A stretch of 64,000 nt of DNA from positions 6,063,501-6,127,500 of the forward strand of contig NZ_CP084742.1 of assembly GCF_020520285.1 (NCBI RefSeq), in the 5' to 3' direction. The DNA comes from Pseudomonas sp. L5B5. GTDB taxonomy: Bacteria > Pseudomonadota > Gammaproteobacteria > Pseudomonadales > Pseudomonadaceae. The translations under genes were made by a program, and so were the position numbers. Numbering within the stretch: position 1 is the stretch's first letter; every line of letters begins with the position of its first letter. Shown here piece after piece: positions 1 through 8,856 of this stretch. The notes beneath the pieces are model-generated. The model was not told where the DNA came from and ran no database searches. It was given only the letters and a program-made list of their open reading frames with translations.

Positions 1-158
1 TAGTAGCGGCCGTTGGCTTCGGTGGTCCAGGGCTCGCGCTCGTCCAGGCGCTGGTAGCCCGCTGCCTCCAGGCGTTGAACCAGGCTGGCAGTGGCATGGA
101 AAGGGGTAGGGGAGGCCTTGAGGAAGTCGATCAGGCCTTGGTTCAACTCTTCGCGCAT
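1..158 (-). CDS. apeB: M18 family aminopeptidase, N-terminal fragment (cut by window edge)
   Basis: Only the first 52 or so codons are inside the window; the gene continues beyond base 1. The visible protein begins [20 protein letters not shown] and continues with an [15 protein letters not shown] segment, the usual amino end of pseudomonad M18 (aspartyl-type) metallo-aminopeptidases, where the PTPFHA segment is conserved. The metal-binding residues lie outside the window. The start at 158 gives the family's usual amino end. The family assignment rests on this N-terminus alone. Confidence 0.8.
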   Translation of the reverse strand, partial: MREELNQGLIDFLKASPTPFHATASLVQRLEAAGYQRLDEREPWTTEANGRY

Positions 159-267
159 AAGTAGCTCCAGACAGCAGTGGCGCGAGTTTAACGTATTGGG
201 CCAGGGCAATGGGCAAGCGTGTGCGATGGGGCTTGCCCAGCCCTTGCAGGACGACTTGGCAGATCGT

Positions 268-1371
268 TCAGGCGATGGGTTGGCGCAGGTAGTTGAGGAT
301 GGCCCGCCGGTCTTCGGGGCAGTTGGGGCGTGGCAGGTGTTCCGGCCAGGTGCCGTCTTCCAGGGTCAGCAGGGGTTGCTGCTGTTGTTCGTCCCAGCGA
401 CCGATCTCACGGGAAGCGCACTCCCACCAGGCGTGTTTGCAGGCCGAGTGATAAGGCGTATCGGGCAGCGAGCTGCCGTAGAGAACGTCGCGGCCGATTT
501 TTTTCTGGCCTCCCTTGAGCCGGCGCAACTGCCACTTGATCCGCAGTCGTTGCCACAGGTGCGGCAAGGGCTTTTGACGCGGCATTTCCTGGCACAGGGC
601 AATCAGCTCGGGGCGGTAGGCCTCGCCATGCAGGGAGAAGAAATGGGCCTGCATGGCATGGAAGAAGCGTTTTGCCGCGAAGTAGTGATAAACGTGCTTC
701 CGGGCTTCCTGTACCGGCTTGCCCCGCATGGTGAAGGACAGCGCGACTTGTTCGATGGTGTGGATGTCGTAGGAGTCCCGGGTCCACTCGTCGATCATTT
801 CGATGGCTGTTTCCAGCATCGAGGCGTCGCTATCGGTGAGTCCGCACAACCCGCTGTTGTAGAGCCTGAAGTCGCTGTCGGGCTCGATGCCGTGAGGTTT
901 CAGGCATTGGCCGAGCTTCTGGTAGACCTGGCGCGAGCTGACGTCCCGCCAGTGATATTCGAAGCAGTCCATCAGGTAGTGCTGGGGACGGATCTGCTTG
1001 AGCAGCAGCATCGGACTCTTCAGGAACAGGGTGTCGGTGTCTACGAACAGGGTTTTCTCAGCGAGTTTCAAGCCACTGGCAATGGCGCAGGCCTTGCGCC
1101 GATGGGGGTAGCCATTCTGGCCTTGCCATTGATGCAGGGTCTGTTCATCCAGGACGACGGTTTCCACGGGCCAGCCATCGTAGTCCTGCGGTCGGTCGGT
1201 CATGATCCTGATGCAGAGCTGCTCGTTGCCCTTCAAATGGCTGAGGGCGGTGAGAATGCTGAACTTGACCTCGCGCCGGTAGACCGCGTTGCCCCCGTAG
1301 ACCAGGTAGAGCAGTTGTTGCGGGGCTTTTACGGGGGCGTGCGGGGACGGCTGTACTGCTGAAAACGTCAT
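268..1371 (-). CDS. glycosyltransferase-like protein of unknown specificity
   Basis: A 367-residue protein. Residues 20-45 read as a nucleotide-sugar-transferase beta strand ([20 protein letters not shown]), and DTDTLF at about 111-116 is a DxD-type metal/nucleotide-binding motif, so it probably has a GT-A fold. I cannot name donor or acceptor. The start at 1371 is chosen because the upstream in-frame extension to 1551 runs through the rluA coding region and looks like shadow sequence. No signal peptide is seen, so it is probably cytoplasmic. It lies 49 bases downstream of rluA on the same strand and may be co-transcribed. Confidence 0.65.
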   Translation of the reverse strand: MTFSAVQPSPHAPVKAPQQLLYLVYGGNAVYRREVKFSILTALSHLKGNEQLCIRIMTDRPQDYDGWPVETVVLDEQTLHQWQGQNGYPHRRKACAIASGLKLAEKTLFVDTDTLFLKSPMLLLKQIRPQHYLMDCFEYHWRDVSSRQVYQKLGQCLKPHGIEPDSDFRLYNSGLCGLTDSDASMLETAIEMIDEWTRDSYDIHTIEQVALSFTMRGKPVQEARKHVYHYFAAKRFFHAMQAHFFSLHGEAYRPELIALCQEMPRQKPLPHLWQRLRIKWQLRRLKGGQKKIGRDVLYGSSLPDTPYHSACKHAWWECASREIGRWDEQQQQPLLTLEDGTWPEHLPRPNCPEDRRAILNYLRQPIA

Positions 1372-1420
1372 CGATTCGAGTGTCCTTACTACTGGGTAGG
1401 CGCAGGATTGATCTGGTGTT

Positions 1421-2056
1421 CTAGAAGGGCGCGGCGCATTCGAAGCGCAGGCGTTCACCGGTCTGGGGGTGGGTGAAGCTGAGCATGCTGGCATGCAGGC
1501 ACAGGCGCGGCCAGGCGGCCAGGGCTTGTGGGTGTGCATAGAGGCCGTCACCCAGCAACGGATGGCCGATCGATAGCATGTGGACTCGTAGCTGGTGGGA
1601 GCGGCCGGTGATGGGGGTCAGCTCGACCCGGCACCAGTCGCCGCAGCGTTCCAGCACCCGCCAGAAGGTCAGGGCGTGCTTGCCCTGCTCGTGGTCCACC
1701 ACGTGCCGTGGCTTGGTGGGCGGGTCGTAGCGCAGGGGCAGGTCGATGCTGCCACTGTCCAGCTCCGGCTGGCCCCAGCACAGGGCGGTGTAGGCCTTCT
1801 CGGTCTCGCGGTCGTGAAACTGCCGGGACAGCTCGCGATGAGTGTCCGGATCGCGGGCCAGGAGAATGATCCCCGAGGTTTCCCAGTCCAGTCGATGGAC
1901 GATACGGGCTTCGGGATACCCGTTTTCCTGCAGGCGGGTAATCAGGCAGTCCTTGTTGTCATCAGCGCGACCAGGCACTGAAAGCAGCAGGGTGGGTTTG
2001 TTCACCACCAGAACGGCGGCGTCCTGGTGCAGGATGTGGATATTGGACAACGGCAT
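1421..2056 (-). CDS. rluA: RluA-type dual-specificity 23S rRNA/tRNA pseudouridine synthase
   Basis: A 211-residue enzyme that isomerises uridine to pseudouridine; the E. coli relative acts on 23S rRNA U746 and tRNA U32. The catalytic motif HRLDWETSG is at about 54-62, with the aspartate at 57. PITGRSHQLRVHM near residue 160 is the conserved RluA-family segment, and the length matches E. coli RluA (about 219). There is no N-terminal S4 domain, which separates it from RluB/RluC/RluD types. The ATG at 2056 is preferred; a longer frame to 2110 lacks family support. It lies about 90 bases downstream of minE. Confidence 0.88.
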   Translation of the reverse strand: MPLSNIHILHQDAAVLVVNKPTLLLSVPGRADDNKDCLITRLQENGYPEARIVHRLDWETSGIILLARDPDTHRELSRQFHDRETEKAYTALCWGQPELDSGSIDLPLRYDPPTKPRHVVDHEQGKHALTFWRVLERCGDWCRVELTPITGRSHQLRVHMLSIGHPLLGDGLYAHPQALAAWPRLCLHASMLSFTHPQTGERLRFECAAPF

Positions 2057-2146
2057 TAAAACAGTCTCGTAACAAACGCCAACGGCGGCTCGGAAGCTCC
2101 ATGCATGCATGAGGCTCCCGAGCCGCCGTGGTTACCGCCTGGTCGA

Positions 2147-2401
2147 TCAGCGATCAGGCAAGGTGATGTTGAGTTCCAGAATCGAGCAGCTGCCCTGGTT
2201 TTCCAGAGCGACATGCACATCGTCGGACCCGATATTGACGTACTTGCGGATCACTTCCACCAGTTCCTTCTGCAAGGCGGGCAAGTAATCGGGAGTGCTG
2301 CGCTGGCCACGTTCATGCGCCACGATGATCTGTAGACGCTCTTTCGCTACCGACGCGGTACTGACCTTTTTGCTGGCACGAAAGAAGTCAAAAAGATTCA
2401 T
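2147..2401 (-). CDS. minE: cell division topological specificity factor MinE
   Basis: An 84-residue protein that stimulates MinD ATPase and restricts MinCD inhibition of FtsZ to the cell poles. The first third ([20 protein letters not shown]) matches the MinD-activating, membrane-sensing helix. [10 protein letters not shown] around 23-32 is the contact helix, and the rest is the dimeric topological-specificity domain. Its ATG overlaps the minD stop by one base (TAATG), indicating translational coupling. It is the third gene of the minCDE operon. Confidence 0.97.
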   Translation of the reverse strand: MNLFDFFRASKKVSTASVAKERLQIIVAHERGQRSTPDYLPALQKELVEVIRKYVNIGSDDVHVALENQGSCSILELNITLPDR

Positions 2402-3213
2402 TATCTACCTCCAAACAGGCGCTCGAAGAATCCCTTCTTCTCGACATTCAGGAACCGGTGTTCTTTTTCCTTGCCCAGCAAGCGATCGACGGTATCGCTG
2501 TAGGCTTGGCCGGCATCGCTCTGGTCGTCGAGGATGACTGGGATACCCTGGTTGGAGGCCTTGAGCACTGCCTGGGACTCCGGAATCACGCCCAGCAGGC
2601 GAACGGCGAGGATTTCCTTGACGTCTTCGACGCCGAGCATCTCGCCCTTTTCGACGCGCTCGGGGTGGTAGCGGGTGATCAGCAGGTGTTCCTGGATCGG
2701 GTCCTCGCCCTTTTCCGCCCGGCGCGACTTGCTGGCCAGCAGGCCCAGCATGCGGTCGGAGTCACGGACCGAGGACACTTCAGGGTTGGTCACGACGATG
2801 GCTTCGTCGGCGAAGTACATGGCCAGGTGAGCACCTTTCTCGATGCCGGCCGGGGAGTCGCAGACCACGAAGTCGAAGGTTTCCTTGAGCTCCATCAGGA
2901 CCTTTTCCACGCCTTCCTGGGTCAGGGCATCCTTGTCGCGGGTCTGGCTGGCGGCCAGCACGTAGAGGTTTTCCAGGCGCTTGTCTTTGATCAGGGCCTG
3001 TTGCAGGTTGGCTTCGCCGTTCACCACGTTGACGAAGTCATACACCACGCGACGCTCGCAGCCCATGATCAGGTCGAGGTTACGCAAGCCGACGTCGAAG
3101 TCGACGATGACTGTCTTGTGGCCACGCAGAGCGAGGCCGGTACCGATAGCGGCGCTGGTGGTGGTTTTACCCACACCACCCTTGCCGGATGTAACAACGA
3201 GAATCTTGGCCAA
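2401..3213 (-). CDS. minD: septum site-determining ATPase MinD
   Basis: A 270-residue ParA/MinD-type ATPase that binds the inner membrane when ATP-loaded, recruits MinC and is released by MinE. The deviant Walker A motif GKGGVGKTT is at about 10-18, with both signature lysines. The C-terminal tail ([12 protein letters not shown]) is the amphipathic membrane-targeting helix. Length equals the family norm. It lies 200 bases downstream of minC, longer than needed for simple coupling, so a secondary promoter in 3214-3413 is possible. Confidence 0.98.
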   Translation of the reverse strand: MAKILVVTSGKGGVGKTTTSAAIGTGLALRGHKTVIVDFDVGLRNLDLIMGCERRVVYDFVNVVNGEANLQQALIKDKRLENLYVLAASQTRDKDALTQEGVEKVLMELKETFDFVVCDSPAGIEKGAHLAMYFADEAIVVTNPEVSSVRDSDRMLGLLASKSRRAEKGEDPIQEHLLITRYHPERVEKGEMLGVEDVKEILAVRLLGVIPESQAVLKASNQGIPVILDDQSDAGQAYSDTVDRLLGKEKEHRFLNVEKKGFFERLFGGR

Positions 3214-3413
3214 GGTGTTTCACCCCTAAGGAAAAAGGACTTTGGGTCCCTGAAAAACATCTCTTGAAAACTACTGCAGTCGGACAGCCTTGGCTGGAGC
3301 TCGGTCAGTGGCAGGATTTATCCTCGATAAACGCTGCTTATTGCCAATTTCCCACTTCGTTTGAGCCGTATTCGCTACGTTTTAGAGATGCTTGGAAAAT
3401 GCGGCAGTATCCG

Positions 3414-4151
3414 TTAAAGACGTGTGATGTTCAACACGTCACCCGACAGGCTGACCTGGACTCCGGAGCCCCACAAGGGGTCGCGCCGCAGGTCTTCGGA
3501 GACCTTGTACTGGCCGGCGATGGAAATCAGTTCGGCACTCAGTTGCTGGCAGAAAATCCGTGCCTTGGTGTCACCCTTGACGCCAGCCAGGGCCCGGCCA
3601 CGCATTGGGCCGTATACATGGATATTGCCATCGGCGAGAAGTTCCGCGCCGGGACTGACCGAGGACACTACTACCAGATCGCCACCCTGGGCATAGATCT
3701 GCTGACCGCCGCGTACCGGTGAGGTGATGATGCGGGTTGGCTTGACGGTGGGTTCGGGAGGTTTTTCCGGAATCTTGCGGACTTCGCTTTCCGGTGGGTC
3801 GAGCGGACGCTCCCTGGCTCCGGAAGGTGGCAGGACCGGCAAGTCGACAGCGATCGCCGCGGCGATGTCCTCGATGCGGCTGGCGCGGATGGCCAGGGTC
3901 CGCAGCCCGTGCTGGCGGCACACGCGCATCAGGCCGGGCAGATCCACCGAGCCTTCGGCGGCGGGCAGTTTGTCCAGCGCCAGCACCAGGGGAGCGTTGC
4001 TGAAGAAATTGGGCGCCTGGGCCACCTTGGCGGCCAGTTGGCGATCGAGGCCTTCCAGGTCGTTGCGGGCCAGTTCCAGCACCGTGATGGCGAGCATGCT
4101 GCCCTTTAACTGGAAGACAGGATCTTGGTCTAGCAATTCGGTTTGGCTCAT
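3414..4151 (-). CDS. minC: septum site-determining protein MinC
   Basis: A 245-residue FtsZ polymerisation inhibitor. The N-terminal domain (about 1-105) begins [19 protein letters not shown] proline- and charge-rich linker covers about 105-140. The C-terminal beta-helical domain has the conserved [20 protein letters not shown] stretch that binds MinD and dimerises. It is first in the minCDE operon and is transcribed divergently from the lpxL-type gene; bases 4152-4272 must hold both promoters. The 200-base gap before minD holds no gene. Confidence 0.96.
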   Translation of the reverse strand: MSQTELLDQDPVFQLKGSMLAITVLELARNDLEGLDRQLAAKVAQAPNFFSNAPLVLALDKLPAAEGSVDLPGLMRVCRQHGLRTLAIRASRIEDIAAAIAVDLPVLPPSGARERPLDPPESEVRKIPEKPPEPTVKPTRIITSPVRGGQQIYAQGGDLVVVSSVSPGAELLADGNIHVYGPMRGRALAGVKGDTKARIFCQQLSAELISIAGQYKVSEDLRRDPLWGSGVQVSLSGDVLNITRL

Positions 4152-4272
4152 GGTCTGCAGAAGGCGGCTTGTCGCTAAAAGTGCCGAGACTTATAACGAG
4201 AACGCCCCCGGGCCGCAAGCCAGGTCGAACCGTTGTAGAATGCGCGACCTTGTTGTCTGTCCGGAATCTGTA

Positions 4273-5205
4273 ATGGATCGCCCGCGTTTTCGAGCTGCAT
4301 TTCTGTATCCGCGTTTCTGGCCGTTGTGGCTGGGGCTCGCAGTGTTATGGCTGGTTGTCCAGTTGCCCTATCCTTTATTGCTGCAGATCGGTCGTGTCCT
4401 GGGGGCCCTGATGTATCGGGTCGCCGGTGAGCGCCGGCGGATCGCCCAGCGCAACCTGGAACTGTGCTTTCCAGAAAAGTCCGCCCAGGAACGCAAGCGC
4501 CTGCTCAAGGAGAACTTCGCGTCCACCGGGATCGCCTTCTTCGAAATGGCCATGAGCTGGTGGTGGTCCAAGCCGCGCCTGGCGCGCCTGGCGCATGTCG
4601 AGGGGCTGGAGCACCTGCAGCAGGCCCAGCGTGAAGGAAGGGGAGTGATCCTCATGGCCCTGCACTTCACCACCCTGGAAATCGGTGCGGCGCTGCTGGG
4701 CCAGCAGCACACCATCGATGGCATGTACCGCGAGCACAAGAACCCCCTGTTCGACTTCATCCAGCGTCGTGGCCGCGAGCGGCACAACCTCGACTCCCTT
4801 GCCGTGGAGCGTGATGACGTACGTGGCATGCTCAAGCTGCTGCGTTCCGGCCGGGCCATCTGGTACGCGCCGGACCAGGACTACGGTGCCAAGCAGAGCC
4901 TGTTCGTGCCACTGTTCGGCATCCAGGCCGCGACGGTCACCGCCACCACCAAGTTCGCCCGCCTGGGCAAGGCGCTGGTGGTGCCGTTCACCCAGGAGCG
5001 CCTGGCCGATGGCAGCGGCTATCGCCTGGTGATCCACCCACCCTTGACGGATTTTCCGGGCGCCAGCGAGCAAGAGGATTGCCTGCGGATCAATCAATGG
5101 GTCGAGCATGCCCTGCGTGCCTGCCCCGAGCAGTACCTGTGGGCCCACCGGCGCTTCAAGAGCCGTCCCCCTGGCGAGCCCAGGCTGTATCCGAAGCGCG
5201 GCTGA
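4273..5205 (+). CDS. lpxL: lipid A biosynthesis lauroyl/secondary acyltransferase (LpxL/HtrB family)
   Basis: A 310-residue inner-membrane acyltransferase that adds a secondary acyl chain to lipid A. One hydrophobic segment is at about 15-40. The catalytic H(X4)E motif is in MALHFTTLEIG near residue 130, and a second conserved block reads WYAPDQDYG near 200. MDRPRFRAAFLYPRFWPLWL is a typical LpxL start; longer in-frame readings run back through antisense minC sequence and are discarded. Which acyl chain and position it serves (LpxL1 or LpxL2 type) cannot be read here. Confidence 0.9.
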   Translation: MDRPRFRAAFLYPRFWPLWLGLAVLWLVVQLPYPLLLQIGRVLGALMYRVAGERRRIAQRNLELCFPEKSAQERKRLLKENFASTGIAFFEMAMSWWWSKPRLARLAHVEGLEHLQQAQREGRGVILMALHFTTLEIGAALLGQQHTIDGMYREHKNPLFDFIQRRGRERHNLDSLAVERDDVRGMLKLLRSGRAIWYAPDQDYGAKQSLFVPLFGIQAATVTATTKFARLGKALVVPFTQERLADGSGYRLVIHPPLTDFPGASEQEDCLRINQWVEHALRACPEQYLWAHRRFKSRPPGEPRLYPKRG

Positions 5206-5256
5206 TCCCCCGGCACTGACTTAACGGCCCCTGGGCGTCATGGATGGAGAGAATGG

Positions 5257-6429
5257 ATGAGTGCGGTGCAACCGGTCACAGGTTTGATTCTTTCCGGTGG
5301 TGGAGCCCGGGCGGCCTATCAGGTGGGTGTGCTGTCGGCGATCGCCGAACTGCTGGGCCCCGGCGCGCGCAATCCGTTTCCAGTGATCGTCGGTACATCG
5401 GCCGGGGCCATCAATGCGGTGAGCCTGGCCAGTGGCGCCAGTAATTTCTCGGCGGCGATCGAGCGCCTCACGAACTTCTGGGGCAACTTTCGCAGCCATC
5501 AGGTGATGCGCAGCGATTGGCCCGGGGTGATTCGCCAGGCCAGCCGCTTCGTCGGCCACAGCCTGCTGGGCCTCGGGGCACAGGTGCCGGTGGCGCTGAT
5601 CAACAGTTCGCCACTGCGCGACTTGCTCAACCAGCACATGCAGTTTTCAGGGATTGGCGAGGCTATCGCCCAGGGCCAGTTGCATGCGGTGGCGGTTACG
5701 GCCTTCGGTTATGAATCCGGCCAGGCGGTGACCTTCTATCAAGGTGGCGGCTTGATCGATCCCTGGCTGCGGCATCGGCGGATCGGCCTGCCCACTCGCC
5801 TGACGGTGGATCACCTGCTGGCCAGCTCGGCCATCCCGCTGCTGTTCGCTCCGGTGAAGCTGGACGAGGAGTATTTCGGCGATGGTGCGGTTCGCCAGTC
5901 GGCGCCCATCAGCCCGGCCCTGCACCTGGGCGCCAGCCGGGTCCTGGTGGTGGGCGTCAGTGGCAACCCGCGAGGCAATGATCCGCAAAACGTCATGCCG
6001 CGTACCTACACCGGGCAGGAGCCCACCCTGGCGCAGATTGGCGGCCACATGCTCAACAGCACCTTCATCGACAGCCTGGAAAGCGATATCGAGCTGCTGG
6101 AGCGGCTCAATCACTTCACTCGGCTGGTCCCGGGAGGTGCCACCGAGCGTGGCTTGGGCATCGCCCCGGTGGAAGTGCTGGTGATTGCCCCCAGCCAGCC
6201 GATCGACGAAATTGCTGCGCGTCACCGCCAGGAGTTGCCGGCGGCGCTGCGTTTGTTCCTGCGCGGGCCTGGGGCAACTCGCACCAGTGGCGCCGGGGTT
6301 CTGAGCTACCTGCTGTTCGAGGCTGCCTACTGCAGCGAACTGATCGAGCTGGGCCGTAGCGATGCCTTGGCCAAGGCCGAGGAATTGGCGCGTTTCCTCG
6401 GTTTGCGCAAGGTCCTGGCGCCGGCCTGA
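5257..6429 (+). CDS. patatin-like phospholipase family protein
   Basis: A 390-residue protein with the patatin Ser-Asp dyad. The oxyanion-hole loop GGGARAAY is at 14-21, the nucleophile motif GTSAG has Ser48, and GDGAVRQSAP supplies Asp209. It probably hydrolyses acyl esters of phospholipids; the substrate is unknown. There is no signal peptide, so it is likely cytoplasmic or peripheral. It starts 51 bases after the lpxL-type gene on the same strand and may be in one transcript, consistent with envelope lipid turnover. The C-terminal third (about 270-390) is not assigned to a domain. Confidence 0.88.
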   Translation: MSAVQPVTGLILSGGGARAAYQVGVLSAIAELLGPGARNPFPVIVGTSAGAINAVSLASGASNFSAAIERLTNFWGNFRSHQVMRSDWPGVIRQASRFVGHSLLGLGAQVPVALINSSPLRDLLNQHMQFSGIGEAIAQGQLHAVAVTAFGYESGQAVTFYQGGGLIDPWLRHRRIGLPTRLTVDHLLASSAIPLLFAPVKLDEEYFGDGAVRQSAPISPALHLGASRVLVVGVSGNPRGNDPQNVMPRTYTGQEPTLAQIGGHMLNSTFIDSLESDIELLERLNHFTRLVPGGATERGLGIAPVEVLVIAPSQPIDEIAARHRQELPAALRLFLRGPGATRTSGAGVLSYLLFEAAYCSELIELGRSDALAKAEELARFLGLRKVLAPA

Positions 6430-6446
6430 CGCCAGGGCCTGGAGCC

Positions 6447-7301
6447 TCAGGCAGTCAGGCGATCATCGCGGAAATCGCGCAAGGCCTGCTCGATTTCTTC
6501 CCGGGTGTTCATCACGAAAGGCCCGTATTGCACCACGGGCTCCCCCAGGGGCTTGCCGGCGATCAGCAGTACTCGGGCCCCGTCGTTGCTGTTCAGGCGC
6601 AGCTCGCCTGCGTCGGACAGGCGCACCAGGCGGTGGCTGCCCACACTCTGCGGATGCCCCGCAAGCTCGATCGTCCCTTCGTAGACATACAGCAGCGCCC
6701 GATGCCCCTCCGGCAGATGGGGGCTGACGCTGGTTCCGGCCGGCAGGTGCAGGTCGAAGTAATGAGGTTCGGTATGGGGCCGTTCCACTGCCCCGACCTG
6801 CTGACGCTGGCCGTCGTCGAAGTGTCCGGCGATCACCACGACTTCGACGCCGTCGGCGGTGGTCAGCCGGGGAATGTCCCGGGGCTGGATATCGCGGTAG
6901 GTGGCCGGGTCGAGCTTGTGTTGGCTTGGCAGGTTCAGCCAGAGCTGGAAACCTCTCATCACGCCTTCTTCCTGTTCCGGCATCTCGCTGTGAATGATGC
7001 CCCTGGCAGCGGTCATCCATTGCACGCCGCCGCTCTGCAGCAAGCCGACGTTGCCCAGGTGGTCTTCATGGCGCATGCGACCTTCGAGCATGTAGGTCAC
7101 GGTTTCGAAACCGCGGTGTGGGTGTGGCGGGAAACCGGCGATGTAGTCGTCGGGGTTCTGCGAGCCGAATTCGTCGAGCATCAGGAACGGATCGAAGCGT
7201 TCGACGCCCTGGCCTCCGAAGACTCGGGTCAGTGTCACTCCGGCGCCGTCGGATGCGGGTTGGCCGCTATGGACGCTGAGTACCTTGCGCAGTGGGGTCA
7301 T
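6447..7301 (-). CDS. pirin family protein (bicupin)
   Basis: A 284-residue bicupin. The N-terminal cupin carries the metal-binding pattern HPHRGFETVTYMLEG and later HxDHLGN plus IHSEMPE, all canonical for pirins. Some pirins act as quercetin dioxygenases and others are redox sensors; the role here is unknown. The ATG at 7301 is favoured because AGGAG lies 7 bases upstream. The in-frame extension to 7409 has no such support. It converges with the patatin gene, leaving 17 bases between their stops. Confidence 0.9.
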   Translation of the reverse strand: MTPLRKVLSVHSGQPASDGAGVTLTRVFGGQGVERFDPFLMLDEFGSQNPDDYIAGFPPHPHRGFETVTYMLEGRMRHEDHLGNVGLLQSGGVQWMTAARGIIHSEMPEQEEGVMRGFQLWLNLPSQHKLDPATYRDIQPRDIPRLTTADGVEVVVIAGHFDDGQRQQVGAVERPHTEPHYFDLHLPAGTSVSPHLPEGHRALLYVYEGTIELAGHPQSVGSHRLVRLSDAGELRLNSNDGARVLLIAGKPLGEPVVQYGPFVMNTREEIEQALRDFRDDRLTA

Positions 7302-7450
7302 GGGGCAACTCCTGATCGATGGGGGAATGAACGGCATGTTATGCCTGCCCAGTTGATCGATGGTTGCGAATTTTGCGGAGGTTCTATCGAATGGGTAGAT
7401 GTATTGCACGCTGCCTCCACCGGGGTAGAGGCAGCGACTGCGAGCAGTAG

Positions 7451-8236
7451 TCAGAAGTGGTACTTGACCAGCAGGCTGGCGGTGTCCTGGTTGGTCTCGA
7501 ACCCTCGGGAGTCCTCGACGCCGTACTTGTTCTTCCAGTAGTCGTATTCAAAGCCGACGTACAACTGCTTGGCGCCCCAGTTCAATGCCTTGCCCAGGTC
7601 GTACTTGACCTGCGGATTGAAGTGCAGGTTGGCGTGGTAGGTGCCCTTGGCATTGCGGTCGTTGTCCACGACCCAGTCCATGTAGCCGTCGATCAGGATG
7701 TCCGAACTGCCCACGGGAATGGTGTAGGACCATACCGGGGTGATCTGCCAGACGTTGTCGCCTGCACGACTGCCTTCGGTGTGGCGCTGATAGAAGTTGA
7801 TCTGGAAGTAATCGAAGCCGGGTACCGCCAGGTCGAAACCGGGGCCGACCAGGTAGGACTCGTTGTCGCCTTCGCCGAATTCATAGGTGAAGGCCAGGAG
7901 CACATCCTTGATCGGGCCGAACTCCAGCTTCTGGTCGAAGATCTTGCCGAACGACAGGCGCGGGGTGAACTCGCCATAGTAGGTATTGGGGCCCACGTTG
8001 CCGTCTTTCTTGCCGTTGTAGAAGATGCGGTCGAGGAAGAAGAAATTGTCCCCGTACTTCCAGGCGTCGGCGTGCTCGAAGGTCACGGTCTGCTGGATCT
8101 GCGGGTTGATCTTGAAGTCCTTGCCGTACAGGTAGGTCAGGCTGTTGTTCTGCCATTGCAGCAGGTCCCCGGCCATGGCCTGGCTCCCCGCCAGCAGCCC
8201 GGCGGCCAGCATCAGGCGTGTGCTCACAGATTTCAT
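7451..8236 (-). CDS. Tsx/OmpK-type nucleoside-specific outer-membrane channel
   Basis: A 261-residue protein with a clear Sec signal peptide (about 1-22, cleavage after SQAMA). It continues as alternating beta strands and ends in a terminal phenylalanine (LVKYHF), the signature recognised by the BAM complex. SLTYLYGKDF and FGPGFDL-like blocks resemble the Tsx/OmpK nucleoside channel family. Its position next to a urate/xanthine permease and the urate-degradation genes fits outer-membrane uptake of nucleosides or purines; the substrate is inferred. A 620-base non-coding region precedes it. Confidence 0.8.
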   Translation of the reverse strand: MKSVSTRLMLAAGLLAGSQAMAGDLLQWQNNSLTYLYGKDFKINPQIQQTVTFEHADAWKYGDNFFFLDRIFYNGKKDGNVGPNTYYGEFTPRLSFGKIFDQKLEFGPIKDVLLAFTYEFGEGDNESYLVGPGFDLAVPGFDYFQINFYQRHTEGSRAGDNVWQITPVWSYTIPVGSSDILIDGYMDWVVDNDRNAKGTYHANLHFNPQVKYDLGKALNWGAKQLYVGFEYDYWKNKYGVEDSRGFETNQDTASLLVKYHF

Positions 8237-8379
8237 TCGGTTGCTCCCAAAGTAGGTGTTTCAATATTTTTTTTGGTCTGGCGCTCTGGTGTGGCGCCTT
8301 TTTTCGTTGCTTCGAACACTGTCCGATCGCTCAGCTCGGCCGCTTTTGACGGCTGCTGTGGCAAGGCCGAAAAAAGCGA

Positions 8380-8425
8380 AAGAACCACCACCCGGCTGTA
8401 GCGATACAGTCGGGAGAGGGTTCTT
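8380..8425 (-). promoter_or_regulatory. long two-part hairpin in the Tsx leader region
   Basis: Outer arms AAGAACC/GGTTCTT enclose an inner 10-base stem (CCCGGCTGTA/TACAGTCGGG, one wobble pair) closed by a GCGA loop on the plus strand. Read on the minus strand, it is followed about 15 bases later by a six-T run (GCTTTTTTCGG). It could be an attenuator or terminator between the permease gene and the Tsx-like gene. No known riboswitch consensus was matched. Confidence 0.45.
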
Positions 8426-8558
8426 GTGCATTGATTCCTGCGCCTTGGTGCCTGCCTGGGCCGGAATAAGTTGGCTTTCAGGTCAGGTTTTTCATCCGGG
8501 CTTTTTTTTACCTCGGAGTTGCGCGGCCGCGGAGAATACTGGCTCCCACGGCGGGGCT

Positions 8559-8583
8559 CAAGTACAGCGCAGCGCTGTACTTG
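8559..8583. promoter_or_regulatory. 25-base near-perfect palindrome, possible operator
   Basis: Arms CAAGTACAGCGC and GCGCTGTACTTG are 12-base perfect reverse complements around a single central A. The symmetry and short centre suggest a dimeric regulator site rather than a terminator, since no T-run follows on either strand. It lies about 320 bases upstream of the Tsx-like start. The cognate protein is unknown. Confidence 0.5.
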
Positions 8584-8825
8584 CAGCCACTTAGGGGCAG
8601 GCCGGGTGCAAGGTCTGGTCACCGGCTTGCAAAGATGGGTAATGGCGGATGGATGCCCGGTACCGGCCTTGCCGCGAGGCGTCCGGCGAATGGGGGCCAC
8701 TGGATGACAGCGGACAGTCTGCATGGTGTTGCTCCCTGCTTGTTCTTATTGTCAAGGCGCAGCGGTTGCAGGCGGCGGGCCCAGGTCGAGGCGCCGCCGC
8801 GGTATCAGGTCAAGGTGATGCAAGG

Positions 8826-8850
8826 CCCGGGTGCCGCCACGGCGCCCGGG
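8826..8850 (-). terminator. possible terminator hairpin after the urate/xanthine permease
   Basis: An 11-base GC-rich stem (CCCGGGTGCCG/CGGCGCCCGGG, one wobble) with a CCA loop begins a few bases past the permease stop on the minus strand. No U-run follows, so intrinsic termination is uncertain. Confidence 0.4.
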
Positions 8851-8856
8851 TCAGGT

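Larger units (their letters stand above)
8237..8856. other. 620-base non-coding region upstream of the Tsx-like gene
   Basis: No convincing gene on either strand: reading frames through here lack Shine-Dalgarno sites and have arginine/proline-rich shadow composition. It holds three inverted repeats listed separately (8380-8425, 8559-8583 and 8826-8850). It should also contain the Tsx promoter on the minus strand. Confidence 0.6.

Noticed and set aside
8380..8425. Possible glycine or other known riboswitch
   Set aside because: A CGGGAGAG stretch is suggestive of a glycine aptamer, but the downstream core is absent and the hairpin lies in the leader of a minus-strand channel gene. I keep it only as an unnamed hairpin.
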